DNA from: Affinundibacterium baiyunense
GTDB lineage: Bacteria; Pseudomonadota; Gammaproteobacteria; Burkholderiales; Burkholderiaceae_D
Assembly: GCF_018139645.1 (NCBI RefSeq)
Contig: NZ_JAGSPM010000008.1
Coordinates: 159,833-223,832 of the forward strand
Direction of reading: 5' to 3'
Length of the DNA: 64,000 nucleotides
Part shown: positions 18,994-29,650 of the stretch, in pieces
How the letters are laid out: every line of letters begins with the position of its first letter
How positions within the stretch are numbered: the first letter of the stretch is position 1
Position numbers and translations under genes: made by a program
The notes under the pieces: model-generated
Told to the model about the DNA's origin: nothing
Databases searched by the model: none
Seen by the model: only the letters and a program-made list of their open reading frames with translations

Positions 18994-20448
18994 ATGCAAC
19001 ACAACTTAAAGCTCCCTTTTCTCTATTTACTCATTTTTTTGTTGACCGCATGTGGCGGAGAGCAGTGGGAGAAGAAAAGAACATCAAACTCCGCAAACTC
19101 GGCAATGGATAGCGCTAAATTGGCGCAAATTGATCAATATGTTCAGGCGCAGATGCGCAGACAAAGTATCCCCGGCTTATCGTTAGCGGTAAATCTGGAT
19201 GGTAAGTCCGTATTGCAGAAAGCGTACGGGACGAGGGATGTTGGGACCAAGGCATTGGTTACACCCCACACGATTTTTCAAATCGGCTCGGTAACAAAAC
19301 AGTTTACCGCCGCTTCGATCATGTTATTGGTGCAAGACGGGCGACTTAACTTGGATCAGTCGATAAAAATATTTTTCCCAGAGTTACCGACAGAATGGGC
19401 GGGGATCACAGTTCGGCATTTATTGCAGCACACAGCCGGACTATATCGGGGTGAAGAACATCTTGAGGTATTTGACGCAGAAAAAAATTATAGTGCGAAT
19501 GAGTTGGTTCTTGCGATCAGTAAAATTCCTTTAAGAGCTGCGCCTGGAGTTTCTTTTGAATACAGTAACATTGGTTATATGGTGCTGGGAGCGTTGATAG
19601 AGAAGCTTAGTGGGAAACCGTATTTTGTCTTTTTACGTGAGCGCATTTTTACACCATTAAAAATGGATAGTGCTGCTGCAATTTTGAGTTCATCAGCTAA
19701 CGCCGATATTGCGACGGGCTACACCATGAATGAAGGTTCGTTGATACCTATCGATTATTCACCTACTTTGCGCTTCTGGTTGAGTTTGATTTCTGGTACG
19801 GGTGGTCTGCAAATGAGTGCTCCAGATCTAGCTAAATGGGATCTTGCGTTAAATAGTGAGCAAATTTTAAGTAAAGCCAGTTTGACGCAAATGTGGACAC
19901 CCGCAAAATTGCAAGACGGTAGCAGTGTTCCTTATGGATTTGCGTGGCTATTAGGCGAAATCAATAATCAGGCTTTTGTCTCGCACAATGGCAGTATTTT
20001 TGGCTTTACTAGTCATTTTGAAAGACATGCAGCGCAGCGTTTATCTGTGATCGTGTTAGTGAATGGTGAAGTTCAGTCTTTGGATAAATTGACGGCAAAG
20101 ATCGCCGCGATTATTGATCCAAGTTTGGACTGGGTTCCTGCCAATGATTCAAATACGCAAAGAGGCGTGTTAGTGCGCCAATTGATGGATGAATTGGTAC
20201 TTGGTAAATTGCTGGTTGATCATCGCTTCACCGCAGAAATGCAGGCGATCTTGGATCAGGAGACGGTAAGCACATTCAATGAACGCTTTAAAACGTTTGG
20301 AAAAGTTGAGCGATTTTTTTATGTAAAACAAACCAAGATAGGTGAGATGGATCTGGCGATTTATCTGGCTGAATCTGCATTCGATCGCGTGATGCTGGTT
20401 GCACAAGTAGATGCGAATGGAAAAATTAGTTTTCTGGGTATTAACTAA
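18994..20448 (+). CDS. Beta-lactamase-family serine hydrolase, lipoprotein
   Basis: This 484-residue protein belongs to the class C beta-lactamase/DD-peptidase-like family. The ATG at 18994 follows GAGG at 9 bases and opens a lipoprotein signal with lipobox LLTAC, so it is probably membrane-anchored. The catalytic SxxK is SVTK (near residue 95) and the Tyr motif is YSN. The third motif (KTG in lactamases) is represented by SHNGSIFG, as in many esterase-like relatives. A C-terminal extension of about 110 residues follows the catalytic domain. Family members hydrolyse esters, peptides or D-amino acid bonds. Resistance to beta-lactams should not be assumed. Confidence 0.85.
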   Translation: MQHNLKLPFLYLLIFLLTACGGEQWEKKRTSNSANSAMDSAKLAQIDQYVQAQMRRQSIPGLSLAVNLDGKSVLQKAYGTRDVGTKALVTPHTIFQIGSVTKQFTAASIMLLVQDGRLNLDQSIKIFFPELPTEWAGITVRHLLQHTAGLYRGEEHLEVFDAEKNYSANELVLAISKIPLRAAPGVSFEYSNIGYMVLGALIEKLSGKPYFVFLRERIFTPLKMDSAAAILSSSANADIATGYTMNEGSLIPIDYSPTLRFWLSLISGTGGLQMSAPDLAKWDLALNSEQILSKASLTQMWTPAKLQDGSSVPYGFAWLLGEINNQAFVSHNGSIFGFTSHFERHAAQRLSVIVLVNGEVQSLDKLTAKIAAIIDPSLDWVPANDSNTQRGVLVRQLMDELVLGKLLVDHRFTAEMQAILDQETVSTFNERFKTFGKVERFFYVKQTKIGEMDLAIYLAESAFDRVMLVAQVDANGKISFLGIN

Positions 20449-20676
20449 GGCGCCATTGGAATCTACCTGAAGCAACTTGACGCTACTCACTCAAAAATCG
20501 GCGCTACTGTAACGCGTGCTTGTAGTAGGAACTAAATCTGTTGGACGCAATGCTTAAGTTCTGCGTGAGTGAGTTGTTTCGAGTGAGGACTTCATACTGA
20601 ACAAGTGGACGCGCAATTGCATGTGACTGCATGTGGTCGCCATATGATTGCGCGTTCCAACAAAACTCAAAGTGAC

Positions 20677-21540
20677 TTAATGATTTTGCCGATGGCGAAT
20701 CAACACACGTTCTTGTTGCTGAAAATGTTTGGCTAGTTTTTCGACCATATAAACGGAACGATGTTGTCCGCCAGTACAACCGATACCAATCGTTAGGTAG
20801 CTACGATTATCTCGCTTGAATGATGGTAGCCATTTGTCGATAAAATTTTTAATATCATCAAATAGTTCGAGTGCCATCGCTTGTGCCTCGAGAAAATCCA
20901 CAACGGCTTGATCTCGTCCAGTTAAAGGGCGTAGGGCATGGTCGTAGTGTGGGTTAGGTAGGATGCGCACGTCAAACACAAAATCGACATCAAGCGGTAC
21001 ACCGACTTTAAATGCAAATGACTCAAACATTAAAATCAACGAAGCATGTTCAACTGCAATTTCATCTTTAATCCAATTGCGCAAATGGTTTGCACTCAGA
21101 TTGGAGGTATCTATGACGTGCCCAAGAAATTGCAATGGAGCGAGCAATTCGCGTTCTGCTTGTATGCATTCGGTGAGACTTAGTGTGCAATCGGAAATGC
21201 GCTCTGCTTGTAGATGATGCGATAGCGGATGACTGCGTCGTGTTTCTGAAAAGCGTGCGATTAATGTTTCTGAGCTCGCGGTTAGAAATAAGACTTTTAC
21301 TTCGTGTCCCAATGCACGTAATTGATCAATGGTGGGAGCAACACTTTGTAGTTGATGCGCGCTGCGTGAATCGATAGCCAAAGCTGCGTTCTTGACGCCC
21401 TCGAGTTCTAGTGTTTTGACTAGCTCAAGCAATAAACTGGGTGGCAAATTATCGACGCAATAGTAACCTGCATCTTCGATTACATTAAGGGCGACCGATT
21501 TACCTGAGCCTGAAATACCTGATATGAGTAGAATCCGCAT
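20677..21540 (-). CDS. rapZ: RNase adapter protein RapZ
   Basis: This 287-residue GTP/ATP-binding protein has Walker A GISGSGKS near the N-terminus and the C-terminal signature GIGCTGGQHRSV. In enterics it binds GlcN6P and directs RNase E to the small RNA GlmZ. In betaproteobacteria the gene is conserved next to hprK and ptsN, but the RNA target is not known. It starts six bases after the hprK stop and so is co-transcribed with it. Confidence 0.95.
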   Translation of the reverse strand: MRILLISGISGSGKSVALNVIEDAGYYCVDNLPPSLLLELVKTLELEGVKNAALAIDSRSAHQLQSVAPTIDQLRALGHEVKVLFLTASSETLIARFSETRRSHPLSHHLQAERISDCTLSLTECIQAERELLAPLQFLGHVIDTSNLSANHLRNWIKDEIAVEHASLILMFESFAFKVGVPLDVDFVFDVRILPNPHYDHALRPLTGRDQAVVDFLEAQAMALELFDDIKNFIDKWLPSFKRDNRSYLTIGIGCTGGQHRSVYMVEKLAKHFQQQERVLIRHRQNH

Positions 21541-21546
21541 GATGTC

Positions 21547-22491
21547 TTATCCCAGCGTTTCATCCATTGCACAGCGCTGTCTTTCCATGAATTCTTCTAA
21601 GGTATTGATGCCGCGTAGTTGTAAGATAGTATTGCGTACCGCTGCTTCCAATAGCACCGCAATATTGCGACCCGCTGCCACTGGAATCACTACCTTTTTG
21701 ATTTGCAAACCTAATACGTCTTCCGATTGAGAATCGATGGGTAGACGTTCGTAGTTTTCTTCCAAAGTACTACGGCGCACCAAATGCACAATTAACTTCA
21801 AACGCATTTTGCGGCGCACAGAGGTTTCGCCAAAGATGGCTTTGATATCGAGTAGACCAAGACCACGGACTTCTAATAAATTTTGCAAAATCGGTGGGCA
21901 TCGACCTTCGATCATATTTGGCGCGATACGCGAAAATTCGACCGCATCGTCAGCCACCAAGCCATGACTACGTGAAATCAATTCCAAACCAAGCTCACTT
22001 TTTCCTAAGCCAGATTCACCAGTAATTAAAACCCCAACCCCAAGTACATCCATAAAGACACCATGCATCGTGACTTGTGGCGCTAGTTTTTTGGACAGGT
22101 AAACGCGCAAGTAATCAATGACTTGCGCTGCTGGTAATGGAGTAGAAAAAAGAGGGATGTTATTGTCATCGCAAACGCTCAAGAAGCTTTGCGGCGATTC
22201 TAGACCTTGCGCAACGATTAATGCGGGCGGATTGCCTGCGACTAATTCACGGATCAGATTGGCACGTGAACCCGGTGACAAACGATGGAAATAATCAAGT
22301 TCTTGATGCCCTAGGACTTGTATGCGTCCAGGGTGAATTAAGTTAAGATGGCCAACTTGATCGGATGAGGCGGTTGCATCATCGGTAATCTGTTTATCGC
22401 CACCAGAAAATCCAGCGAACCAACCAAGCTGCAAGGTGTCGCGATTATCATCAAAAATCTTCTGTATGGTTAATTCTGTGGTCAGCGGCAT
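21547..22491 (-). CDS. hprK: HPr kinase/phosphorylase
   Basis: This 314-residue enzyme phosphorylates Ser46 of HPr and reverses the reaction. The N-terminal domain covers about residues 1-130. The kinase domain has the P-loop [14 protein letters not shown] and the HPrK signature [10 protein letters not shown]. Proteobacterial HprK is found in species with an incomplete PTS, linking PTS state to metabolism or virulence. It lies between ptsN and rapZ. Confidence 0.96.
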   Translation of the reverse strand: MPLTTELTIQKIFDDNRDTLQLGWFAGFSGGDKQITDDATASSDQVGHLNLIHPGRIQVLGHQELDYFHRLSPGSRANLIRELVAGNPPALIVAQGLESPQSFLSVCDDNNIPLFSTPLPAAQVIDYLRVYLSKKLAPQVTMHGVFMDVLGVGVLITGESGLGKSELGLELISRSHGLVADDAVEFSRIAPNMIEGRCPPILQNLLEVRGLGLLDIKAIFGETSVRRKMRLKLIVHLVRRSTLEENYERLPIDSQSEDVLGLQIKKVVIPVAAGRNIAVLLEAAVRNTILQLRGINTLEEFMERQRCAMDETLG

Positions 22492-22629
22492 GAAGGTAGT
22501 TCCGATCTTGGTAAGCTAGGAGACAGAAATCTCGCGATCACTGCATTCGATAAGGTCTATCTTAGCGCATTACTGTACAGAATTTAAGTACATGTCTAAT
22601 CGGTACTACTTACATCTGTATGACCGCAA

Positions 22630-23094
22630 TTAAATAACGGAGGGTTCCCAGCTGGTGAGGTGTTTGTGTACCAGATTGGCATCTGTTTCGATTTGCAGAT
22701 TGCTACGAAACTCGTCATCAGAAAGCATTTCGGCGATTTCAGACAAAATCTCTAAATGCTGTTGCGTGACATTATCTGGCATTAATAAAAAAATCAGCAG
22801 ACTAACGGCTTGACCATCTGGCGACTCAAAAGGGATAGCTTCTTGCAAGCGTACGAAGGCTGCAATTGGATTCTTCAATCCTTTAATACGTCCATGTGGA
22901 ACCGCGACGCCATGTCCAAGGCCGGTTGAACCAAGACGTTCGCGGGCAAATAGATTTTCAGATACGGTGGAGCGGGCAATGCCGCAATTGTTTTCAAACA
23001 AAAGTCCTGCTTGTTCGAATGCCCGCTTTTTACTCGATACATCTAAATCTAATAAAACATTTTCTTTGGGCAGAATTTTTGCAATATTGGTCAT
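22630..23094 (-). CDS. ptsN: PTS-Ntr enzyme IIA (nitrogen-regulatory)
   Basis: This 154-residue cytoplasmic EIIA of the fructose/Ntr type has its active-site His in VAVPHGRIKGL. It receives phosphate from NPr/HPr and acts by protein contact, for example on K+ transport and phosphate sensing in enterics. It is upstream of hprK-rapZ, as in other betaproteobacteria. The usual rpoN and hpf genes do not precede it; a GGDEF/EAL gene lies upstream instead. Confidence 0.95.
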   Translation of the reverse strand: MTNIAKILPKENVLLDLDVSSKKRAFEQAGLLFENNCGIARSTVSENLFARERLGSTGLGHGVAVPHGRIKGLKNPIAAFVRLQEAIPFESPDGQAVSLLIFLLMPDNVTQQHLEILSEIAEMLSDDEFRSNLQIETDANLVHKHLTSWEPSVI

Positions 23095-23265
23095 ATGGCG
23101 GAAAGGCCTGTGCTCGTTGACTAAATTTCTTACAACAGGGGCTTTTGATACTGAAGTGATGTGCTAGTTCCCTGTTGCGGTCGATCTCAGAGCGCGATTA
23201 TAGGCTTCTTTTGGCAGCGATGCGAATTTCCGTGTCGCATTGTGTTTATTTCAAAAGATATGCAA

Positions 23266-25899
23266 TTAGTGTAAGGCTTGGCTGATTGCGTGTTGTTTGA
23301 GTAATTGTGAGAAATACTCAACTGAAATCGGTTTGCTAAAATAAAATCCCTGAATTTCATCGCATCCAGCGTCTTTCAAGAAATCCATTTGTTCAAGGTT
23401 CTCGACACCTTCCGCGGTTACGCTCATGCCAAGTGCGCTAGACATCGCAATAATCGCCTTGGTCAGCACAACGGAATCTTGGTTCTCAGGAATCTCGCGA
23501 ATAAATGAGCGATCAATCTTCAAATTATCAATCGGGAATCGTTGCAGATACGATAGCGAGGAGAAACCCGTACCAAAATCATCGAGAGAGATACTAATTC
23601 CAAGCGTTTTAATCGCGTCAAAAACGGAGCTTAAGTGTTCCGCTTCTACCATCAAAAGACCTTCGGTAATTTCTAACTGTAAGGCATGCGCTGGCAATCC
23701 AGATTCCAATAAAACTTCTAAGATAAATTGCGGTAGCTTAGGGTCTTGAAATTGTTTCGGTGAAATATTGACACTGATTTTGAAATCAATATCAAATTCT
23801 TGACGCCATCGCTGAGCTTGTTCACAGGCTTTGGCCAAGACCCAGCGACCCATTGGTACGATTAAGCCAATTTCTTCGGCGAATGGAATAAATTCATTTG
23901 GCGCAATGATTCCCATTTCTGGCATTTGCCAACGAATCAAGGCTTCCGCGCCAACTATACTACCGTCAATTAAGCTCAGTTTTGGTTGGTAGTAGAGTAA
24001 AAACTCATCATCGACCAAGGCACGCCGTAGATTGCGCTCTAAAGTGTAGCGATGCTGTGCGCGAATCATTAGGTCGGATGTAAAGAATTGATAGTTATTT
24101 CGTCCCAGTTCTTTTGCTAAATACATCGCAGAATCTGCGCAACGTAATAAGGTTGGGCCATCAGTGCCATCATGTGGAAACACACTAATACCTATCGATG
24201 TGCCCAAATGGTATTGATGCTGATCGATCACAAACGGTTCGCGCATTTTGGTCAGAATACGGTCGGCGAGTTCTTTTAAGTGTTGCGCGGTTTCAAATTC
24301 TTCGACCACGATCACAAATTCATCTCCGCCCAAACGTGCCAACATATCGGTAGCGCGAATACAAGAGCTCAAGCGTTTTGCTACGTCGCATAGCAAACCA
24401 TCGCCTGCTGCATGGCCAGCTGTATCGTTCACATTTTTAAAGTGATCGAGATCTAAAAAAATCACTGCCACTTTTTGATCATAAGCTTGCGCCAAGGCAC
24501 TCGCTAATCGATGTTGTAATTGATGTCGATTGGCGAGGCCCGTTAATGCATCATGTGTTGCAATGTATTGCAATTGACGCTCGGTTTCTCTCACTTCGGT
24601 GGTGTCGGTGAATGAAATCAATACAGCTTCGGTTTTACTATGACGCGAGTGTTGAATTGGCTGCACATTGACTAACAACCAGACAGTTGAATTGTCGTGC
24701 AATTGCATACCGATCGATAAATTCGAAATTGCCTCACCAGTTCTTAATACGATAGAAGCTGGATCATCACCAATTTGGATTTCACTACTGTCTTCACGGA
24801 AAATGCGTTTGAAGTAACGATGACGGCGACCAGTCGCTTCGATATCTTGAATTTTCAAAATACGTTTTGCGCTAGGGTTGCAGGTGAGAATTTTTCCACC
24901 CGGTGCAATCACCATAATACCTTCGGTCAAATTATTCACGACGGAGCGATAGCGATCTTCACTAGTCGCTAAGCTATGCTCCATATTTTTCTTGTCAATC
25001 GCCAACGCAATCACATGCATTGCATCCATGATCAGCGTTTGTTCATCATCACTAGGATGACGTTGATCACGGTGATATAAATCGACGGTACCTAACAAGG
25101 TATTAAATGCGGTTTTGATTGGTACCGACCAACAAGAGTGCATGCCGTAGCGCAAAGGTGTCTGACGGTGTGATTGCCACACATCGCTGTGGGCAATATC
25201 CTCAACGACGATGATTTTTTGAGTTTTCAGGGCAACACCGCAGGACCAACTTCCTAGACCAATTTCTAAATGATCCATTTCATTTAGAAATTCTGCTTCC
25301 ATACTTGGTGCTGCTGCTATCCGTAATTTTTGTGCATCTTGATCGTAAAGCATGATCGCGCAGACCGAGCCATTGTCGAGCAAACGCTCCATCCGATCAC
25401 ACACATCTTGCAATATCTGCGTTAGTGGATTGTCGAGTGCGATCATTTCTAGAATTTCTTTTTCATGATGTAAAGCTTCATGACTAAGACTATTTTTAGG
25501 AATGCCGCTATGACTTAACTGCGTTTGAAATGACTTGGCAAAGGCTTGGGTTTGCATGTCGCGCATGCATAAAACATAGGCGGTATTACGCAGTACGGGG
25601 AAACTATGCAGTCTGAGCTCAATATTGACCAACTCGCCTTGTCGATTGCGCAGCTGGCAAAACTCGGCAATCGCATTGGGTATTAAACTGCTACCCGCTT
25701 GTAAGTGGGTTTTGATTTGATTTGGATGACTAAATTCGAGGAAGGCATTCCATCGTAGCCCACTAATTTCATGCAGATCTTTTGCGCGTAATAAGCTGAT
25801 CCCCATGTGATTTGCATGAACGATGGTTCCATCAACTAAAACAATGACAGCATCTTGTGCGTGCTGTTCGATGAGCATTTGCCAATTTACAGAATACAT
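23266..25899 (-). CDS. PAS-GAF-PAS-GGDEF-EAL signalling protein
   Basis: This 877-residue c-di-GMP protein reads in order: PAS-like (about 10-130), GAF (about 165-310), PAS (about 320-440), GGDEF (about 450-610) and EAL (about 625-870). The cyclase motif is intact (LGGDEFV), with an inhibitory-site RATD five residues before it. The phosphodiesterase motif EALIRW and the downstream metal-binding segments (LDDFGTGFSS, KIDRSF, AEGVE) are also intact. Both activities may be possible. No transmembrane helix is visible, so it is probably a cytoplasmic sensor of small ligands. It is a single gene on the same strand as ptsN. Confidence 0.95.
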   Translation of the reverse strand: MYSVNWQMLIEQHAQDAVIVLVDGTIVHANHMGISLLRAKDLHEISGLRWNAFLEFSHPNQIKTHLQAGSSLIPNAIAEFCQLRNRQGELVNIELRLHSFPVLRNTAYVLCMRDMQTQAFAKSFQTQLSHSGIPKNSLSHEALHHEKEILEMIALDNPLTQILQDVCDRMERLLDNGSVCAIMLYDQDAQKLRIAAAPSMEAEFLNEMDHLEIGLGSWSCGVALKTQKIIVVEDIAHSDVWQSHRQTPLRYGMHSCWSVPIKTAFNTLLGTVDLYHRDQRHPSDDEQTLIMDAMHVIALAIDKKNMEHSLATSEDRYRSVVNNLTEGIMVIAPGGKILTCNPSAKRILKIQDIEATGRRHRYFKRIFREDSSEIQIGDDPASIVLRTGEAISNLSIGMQLHDNSTVWLLVNVQPIQHSRHSKTEAVLISFTDTTEVRETERQLQYIATHDALTGLANRHQLQHRLASALAQAYDQKVAVIFLDLDHFKNVNDTAGHAAGDGLLCDVAKRLSSCIRATDMLARLGGDEFVIVVEEFETAQHLKELADRILTKMREPFVIDQHQYHLGTSIGISVFPHDGTDGPTLLRCADSAMYLAKELGRNNYQFFTSDLMIRAQHRYTLERNLRRALVDDEFLLYYQPKLSLIDGSIVGAEALIRWQMPEMGIIAPNEFIPFAEEIGLIVPMGRWVLAKACEQAQRWRQEFDIDFKISVNISPKQFQDPKLPQFILEVLLESGLPAHALQLEITEGLLMVEAEHLSSVFDAIKTLGISISLDDFGTGFSSLSYLQRFPIDNLKIDRSFIREIPENQDSVVLTKAIIAMSSALGMSVTAEGVENLEQMDFLKDAGCDEIQGFYFSKPISVEYFSQLLKQHAISQALH

Positions 25900-26131
25900 A
25901 AGGCTAATAAAATTTATACATCAATCCAGCAGTTAGAAGGCAAAAGATCTCAGATAGACTAATTAAAAAAACAAGTAAATGTACTCTATGCAAAGGCACG
26001 GGGCAAGCTTGAATTTGTATCTCTATCCAACCGAAATGCACTTGCGGTTTATTTTTGTTAGTGTAGACCCGTGTTTTAATAAAACATTGTTTTATCTCAG
26101 TGTTTTTCTGTAATGAAATTAGTAGTCTTCC

Positions 26132-26992
26132 TCATTGACGCGCATTGCGGTGATTGGAAGGCATTTTCCCAGTCGTAAAATTGCTGCGCCAAGGATTGAT
26201 GTCTAAACCGCCACGGCGTGTATAGCGCGCATACACCGATAATTTTTGTGGCTTGCAATACTGCATGATGTCGCAAAAAATACGTTCGACACATTGCTCA
26301 TGAAACTCGTTGTGATTTCGAAAGCTAATCAAATAGCGCAAAAGCGCTTCTTGATCTATCGGCGCACCAATGTACTGAATTTGCACGCTGGCCCAGTCCG
26401 GTTGTCCAGTCACTAAGCAGTTGGATTTTAATAAGTGTGAAACCAAAGTTTCTTCAATTGCTGGCTGGTTATGATCCGCATGTAAAATCGTAGGCACAGG
26501 CGAGTATTGATCAACTTCGATGTCTAATCTGTCTAATAATTGTCCTTCGAATTCTTGAAAAACTGCTTTGCCGAATTGCTCTTGTGGCGTGAGTGTGATT
26601 TGAACTGGCGCGCCAAAACCATTCGACAAATCGGTTTGTAGCAAACTAATCAGTGCATCAGTGCCAGCTAACTTGGTTTGATTAAATGCGTTTAAATAAA
26701 GTTTGAATGATTTTGACTCGATGATATTCGGTGAATCCGCTGGCGCAAACACGCTCAAAATCGCAACTTGTGGCTTGCCTCGTAAATTCAACCAAGATAC
26801 TTCATAAGCGTTCCAAAAATCCATACCGAAAAAAGGCAAATTAACTGCTTTACCATCAACAATCTTGAGTCCAATTTCTGCACGCTTTTCTGCTCTAGGA
26901 ATTGGGAAAAGCAAGCTAGGATCGTACTCAGTTTGATACGCAGATGTTTTGCCTAATTGTGATTGTTCGGGCGTATTGCTAGAAGTGCTCAT
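26132..26992 (-). CDS. queF: NADPH-dependent 7-cyano-7-deazaguanine reductase (long form)
   Basis: QueF reduces preQ0 to preQ1 in queuosine biosynthesis. At 286 residues this is the bimodular YqcD type. The NADPH-binding QueF motif [17 protein letters not shown] lies in the N-terminal half, and the catalytic Cys in [11 protein letters not shown] in the C-terminal half. A glycine replaces the usual His after the Cys-Leu-Val-Thr run seen in E. coli (THQPDW). No preQ1 riboswitch could be recognised upstream, where the ilvA terminator lies. Confidence 0.95.
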   Translation of the reverse strand: MSTSSNTPEQSQLGKTSAYQTEYDPSLLFPIPRAEKRAEIGLKIVDGKAVNLPFFGMDFWNAYEVSWLNLRGKPQVAILSVFAPADSPNIIESKSFKLYLNAFNQTKLAGTDALISLLQTDLSNGFGAPVQITLTPQEQFGKAVFQEFEGQLLDRLDIEVDQYSPVPTILHADHNQPAIEETLVSHLLKSNCLVTGQPDWASVQIQYIGAPIDQEALLRYLISFRNHNEFHEQCVERIFCDIMQYCKPQKLSVYARYTRRGGLDINPWRSNFTTGKMPSNHRNARQ

Positions 26993-27007
26993 AATGTATT
27001 TTGCTTT

Positions 27008-27057
27008 GTTGAAAAATAAAGCTGGATAAGGCTGATCGTGATCGGCCTTGTCCAGCT
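27008..27057 (-). terminator. Intrinsic terminator of ilvA
   Basis: Arms 27020-27032 and 27045-27057 pair over 13 positions including one G-T pair. The minus strand continues TTATTTTTC. It lies just past the ilvA stop and before queF. Confidence 0.8.
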
Positions 27058-27065
27058 CGTGTAGC

Positions 27066-28601
27066 TTAACCTAAGAAAAGTTTATAAACCGGATTATTAC
27101 TTTCGTCCCAATAGCGATAGCCAAGACCATTTAAAAATTCTTTAAATGCCTTCATCTCTTTTTTCGGTACCTGTAATCCGACCAAGGTGCGACCATAGTC
27201 GGCACCGTGGTTACGGTAATGGAATAAACTGATATTCCAATTTGGCGCCATACTATTTAAAAAGCGCATTAATGCACCGGGGCGCTCTGGGAACTCAAAG
27301 CGATATAGCAATTCATTCTCTGCCAATTCGCTCTTACCGCCGACTAAATGACGGATGTGCAGTTTGGCTAATTCGTCGTCAGTCAAATCCAAAGTGGGGA
27401 AACCATGTTTGACAAAATTCTTTGCAATCTTGCTGGATTCTTCTCGGTTAGCGACTTGAACACCGACAAAAATATGCGCTTCTTTTTTATCGCTAATCCG
27501 ATAGTTAAATTCAGTCACATTACGTGGGCCTACCAATTCGCAGAAGCGTTTAAAACTGCCTTGGATTTCTGGGATGGTCACCGCAAATACTGCCTCACGC
27601 GCTTCACCAACTTCGGCACGTTCTGCGACAAAGCGCAGACGATCAAAGTTCATATTGGCGCCGCAAGCGATGGTCACCATGGTTTCATTTTTTAGCGGCT
27701 TCTTGTTCGCTTTTGCGCGTTCGATATAAGCTTTGCAGCCAGCGACCGCGAGCGCACCAGCGGGTTCTAAAATGGAACGCGTATCTTGGAACACATCTTT
27801 GATTGCCGCACAGACTGCATCGGTATCGACTAAGATGACTTCATCAACATATTGCTTGGCTAAGCGAAAGGTTTCTTCCCCGACCAATTTGACAGCGGTA
27901 CCATCGGAGAATAAACCAACATCGGATAAGGTCACGCGCTTGCCTGCTTTCAAGCTGCGATACATGCCATCGGAATCGACTGTTTGTACACCGATAATTT
28001 TGATATCAGGGCGCACCGCTTTGACATAGGCAGAGACGCCTGCAATCAAACCACCACCACCAATAGCGACAAAGATCGCATGAATCGGCCCCGCATGCTG
28101 ACGCAAAATTTCCATGCCGACCGTGCCTTGCCCCGCGATCACATCAGGATCATCGAATGGATGAACGAAAGTGAGTTTGCGTTTTTTTTCTAAGGTTAAC
28201 GCATGGTCGTAGGCATCACTATATGATTCACCATGTAAGACGATCTCGACCGCATCTCCACCATGGGCACGAACAGCATCAATTTTGACGGGTGGAGTGG
28301 TAGTTGGCATTACGATCACGGCCTTACATCCTACCCGTTTAGCACTCAATGCCACGCCTTGTGCATGATTGCCAGCTGATGCACAAATCACGCCGTGCTT
28401 AAGTTGGCTTGGCGTTAAGTGGGCAATTTTGTTATAGGCGCCACGTAGTTTGAAACTAAACACGCTCTGCATGTCTTCACGTTTAAAGTGAATTTGATTG
28501 TCCATGCGCTTGGAAAGCGTTGGAGCCAGTTCTAGTGGAGTTTCAAATGCCACGTCATAGACGCGTGCGGTCAGGATTTTTTTCAGATAATCGGTAGCCA
28601 T
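27066..28601 (-). CDS. ilvA: Threonine dehydratase, biosynthetic
   Basis: This enzyme deaminates threonine to 2-oxobutyrate, the first step of isoleucine synthesis. It has 511 residues from the ATG at 28601; an in-frame TTG eight codons upstream is an alternative. The PLP lysine is in [11 protein letters not shown], the glycine-rich phosphate loop is GGGGLIAG, and SAGNHAQG is typical of fold-type II enzymes. Two ACT-like regulatory domains occupy about 330-511, so isoleucine feedback inhibition is expected. It is monocistronic with its own terminator. Confidence 0.96.
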   Translation of the reverse strand: MATDYLKKILTARVYDVAFETPLELAPTLSKRMDNQIHFKREDMQSVFSFKLRGAYNKIAHLTPSQLKHGVICASAGNHAQGVALSAKRVGCKAVIVMPTTTPPVKIDAVRAHGGDAVEIVLHGESYSDAYDHALTLEKKRKLTFVHPFDDPDVIAGQGTVGMEILRQHAGPIHAIFVAIGGGGLIAGVSAYVKAVRPDIKIIGVQTVDSDGMYRSLKAGKRVTLSDVGLFSDGTAVKLVGEETFRLAKQYVDEVILVDTDAVCAAIKDVFQDTRSILEPAGALAVAGCKAYIERAKANKKPLKNETMVTIACGANMNFDRLRFVAERAEVGEAREAVFAVTIPEIQGSFKRFCELVGPRNVTEFNYRISDKKEAHIFVGVQVANREESSKIAKNFVKHGFPTLDLTDDELAKLHIRHLVGGKSELAENELLYRFEFPERPGALMRFLNSMAPNWNISLFHYRNHGADYGRTLVGLQVPKKEMKAFKEFLNGLGYRYWDESNNPVYKLFLG

Positions 28602-28853
28602 GGATGCAATCTTTTCAAAATACAAAAGTTAAATGCGGACATCATGCAAGTCCCATGGTGTGTGGGATGGCGTCATTCTGAACGGATGGATTCAGAATCG
28701 ACCTCGATACCGGCGCGGTGGCGCTGGTTTTGTTTCGTATTTCATGTTGCAGGCACGGGTAATGCCTAGTGAATACAATGAAATAAGTGCAAAATATTTA
28801 AGTCCTGTCTCAAGCATTATAATGTATCCCTTCCTGACCTTTACGAAAAAGCC

Positions 28854-29345
28854 ATGATAGAAGCGGCTATTGCTTGGTTGTTTAGTGTTTTCGCTATTTC
28901 TGAAATTGGTTTGACAGCGGTGTTTGTCATTAGCTTTGTTTCGGCAACTTTATTGCCTATGGGATCTGAGCCAGCAGTATTCGCCATGATCAAGGCCAAT
29001 CCCGAATCGTTTTGGCTGACCATTCTGATTGCGACGACAGGCAACACTTTGGGCGGGATGCTCAATTATTTCATCGGCTATGAAGCCAAGCAGACTTTCG
29101 CCAAAGAGCGTGAAAGTCGCTGGTTCGGCTGGTTGGAACGCTACGGTGCAAAGACGATGCTATTAGCGTGGCTGCCGGTGATAGGCGACCCGATTTGCGC
29201 CTTGGGTGGCTGGCTCAAGCTACCAGCCCTGCCTTGCATGATGTATATGGCAATCGGTAAATTGTTGCGTTATCTCACCATGACGTATTTGCTTCTCAGG
29301 GTTCCAGATGGATTTTGGCATGGGGTTTCTGCTTGGTTTCGCTGA
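28854..29345 (+). CDS. YqaA/DedA-like small membrane protein
   Basis: This 163-residue inner-membrane protein has four or five hydrophobic segments. SFVSATLLPMGSEP and GNTLGGMLNYFIG near residues 35-80 match YqaA-type SNARE-associated/DedA (VTT) proteins, and LPVIGDPICALGGWL matches the conserved second half. Larger DedA relatives act in lipid and envelope homeostasis; the function of the short YqaA type is unclear. It is divergent from ilvA and appears monocistronic. Confidence 0.85.
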   Translation: MIEAAIAWLFSVFAISEIGLTAVFVISFVSATLLPMGSEPAVFAMIKANPESFWLTILIATTGNTLGGMLNYFIGYEAKQTFAKERESRWFGWLERYGAKTMLLAWLPVIGDPICALGGWLKLPALPCMMYMAIGKLLRYLTMTYLLLRVPDGFWHGVSAWFR

Positions 29346-29650
29346 GGTGCTTGAGCTGAGGCGTTTTAGCTTACAGCGCGATTGTTATGTCGTGTAGGAA
29401 TTCGGTGAGCTACAAATGGAAATCGCGTCGCATGAAGTTGCGGATTGCCAGTGTTAAAGCATTTGAAGTTGCATGTAGATTTTGCCTGTCGTTGAAAATA
29501 TGCGACTTAAATTCAAAGTTAGGTTCTGAGCACTCAGCTAATTAAGCAAATGCATTGTTTAGTATTCGACTTTTGACGTAGGATGCTGAGAGTGTATTTC
29601 TTAACTTGGCAAATGGCTTTGTTGGTCAATTTTAAATTGGAGTCCTAACG
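29346..29650. other. Gene-free stretch upstream of pepP
   Basis: About 300 bases lie between the YqaA-like gene and the peptidase. A Shine-Dalgarno GGAG lies before the ATG at 29651. I recognise no strong hairpin, repeat or binding site otherwise. Confidence 0.5.

Noticed and set aside
26993..27065. A preQ1 riboswitch upstream of queF
   Set aside because: The short gap is occupied by the ilvA terminator, and I see no preQ1-type pseudoknot sequence.
28602..28853. An attenuator or T-box upstream of ilvA
   Set aside because: No isoleucine-rich leader peptide, T-box core or terminator hairpin is recognisable; T-boxes are also not expected in this group.
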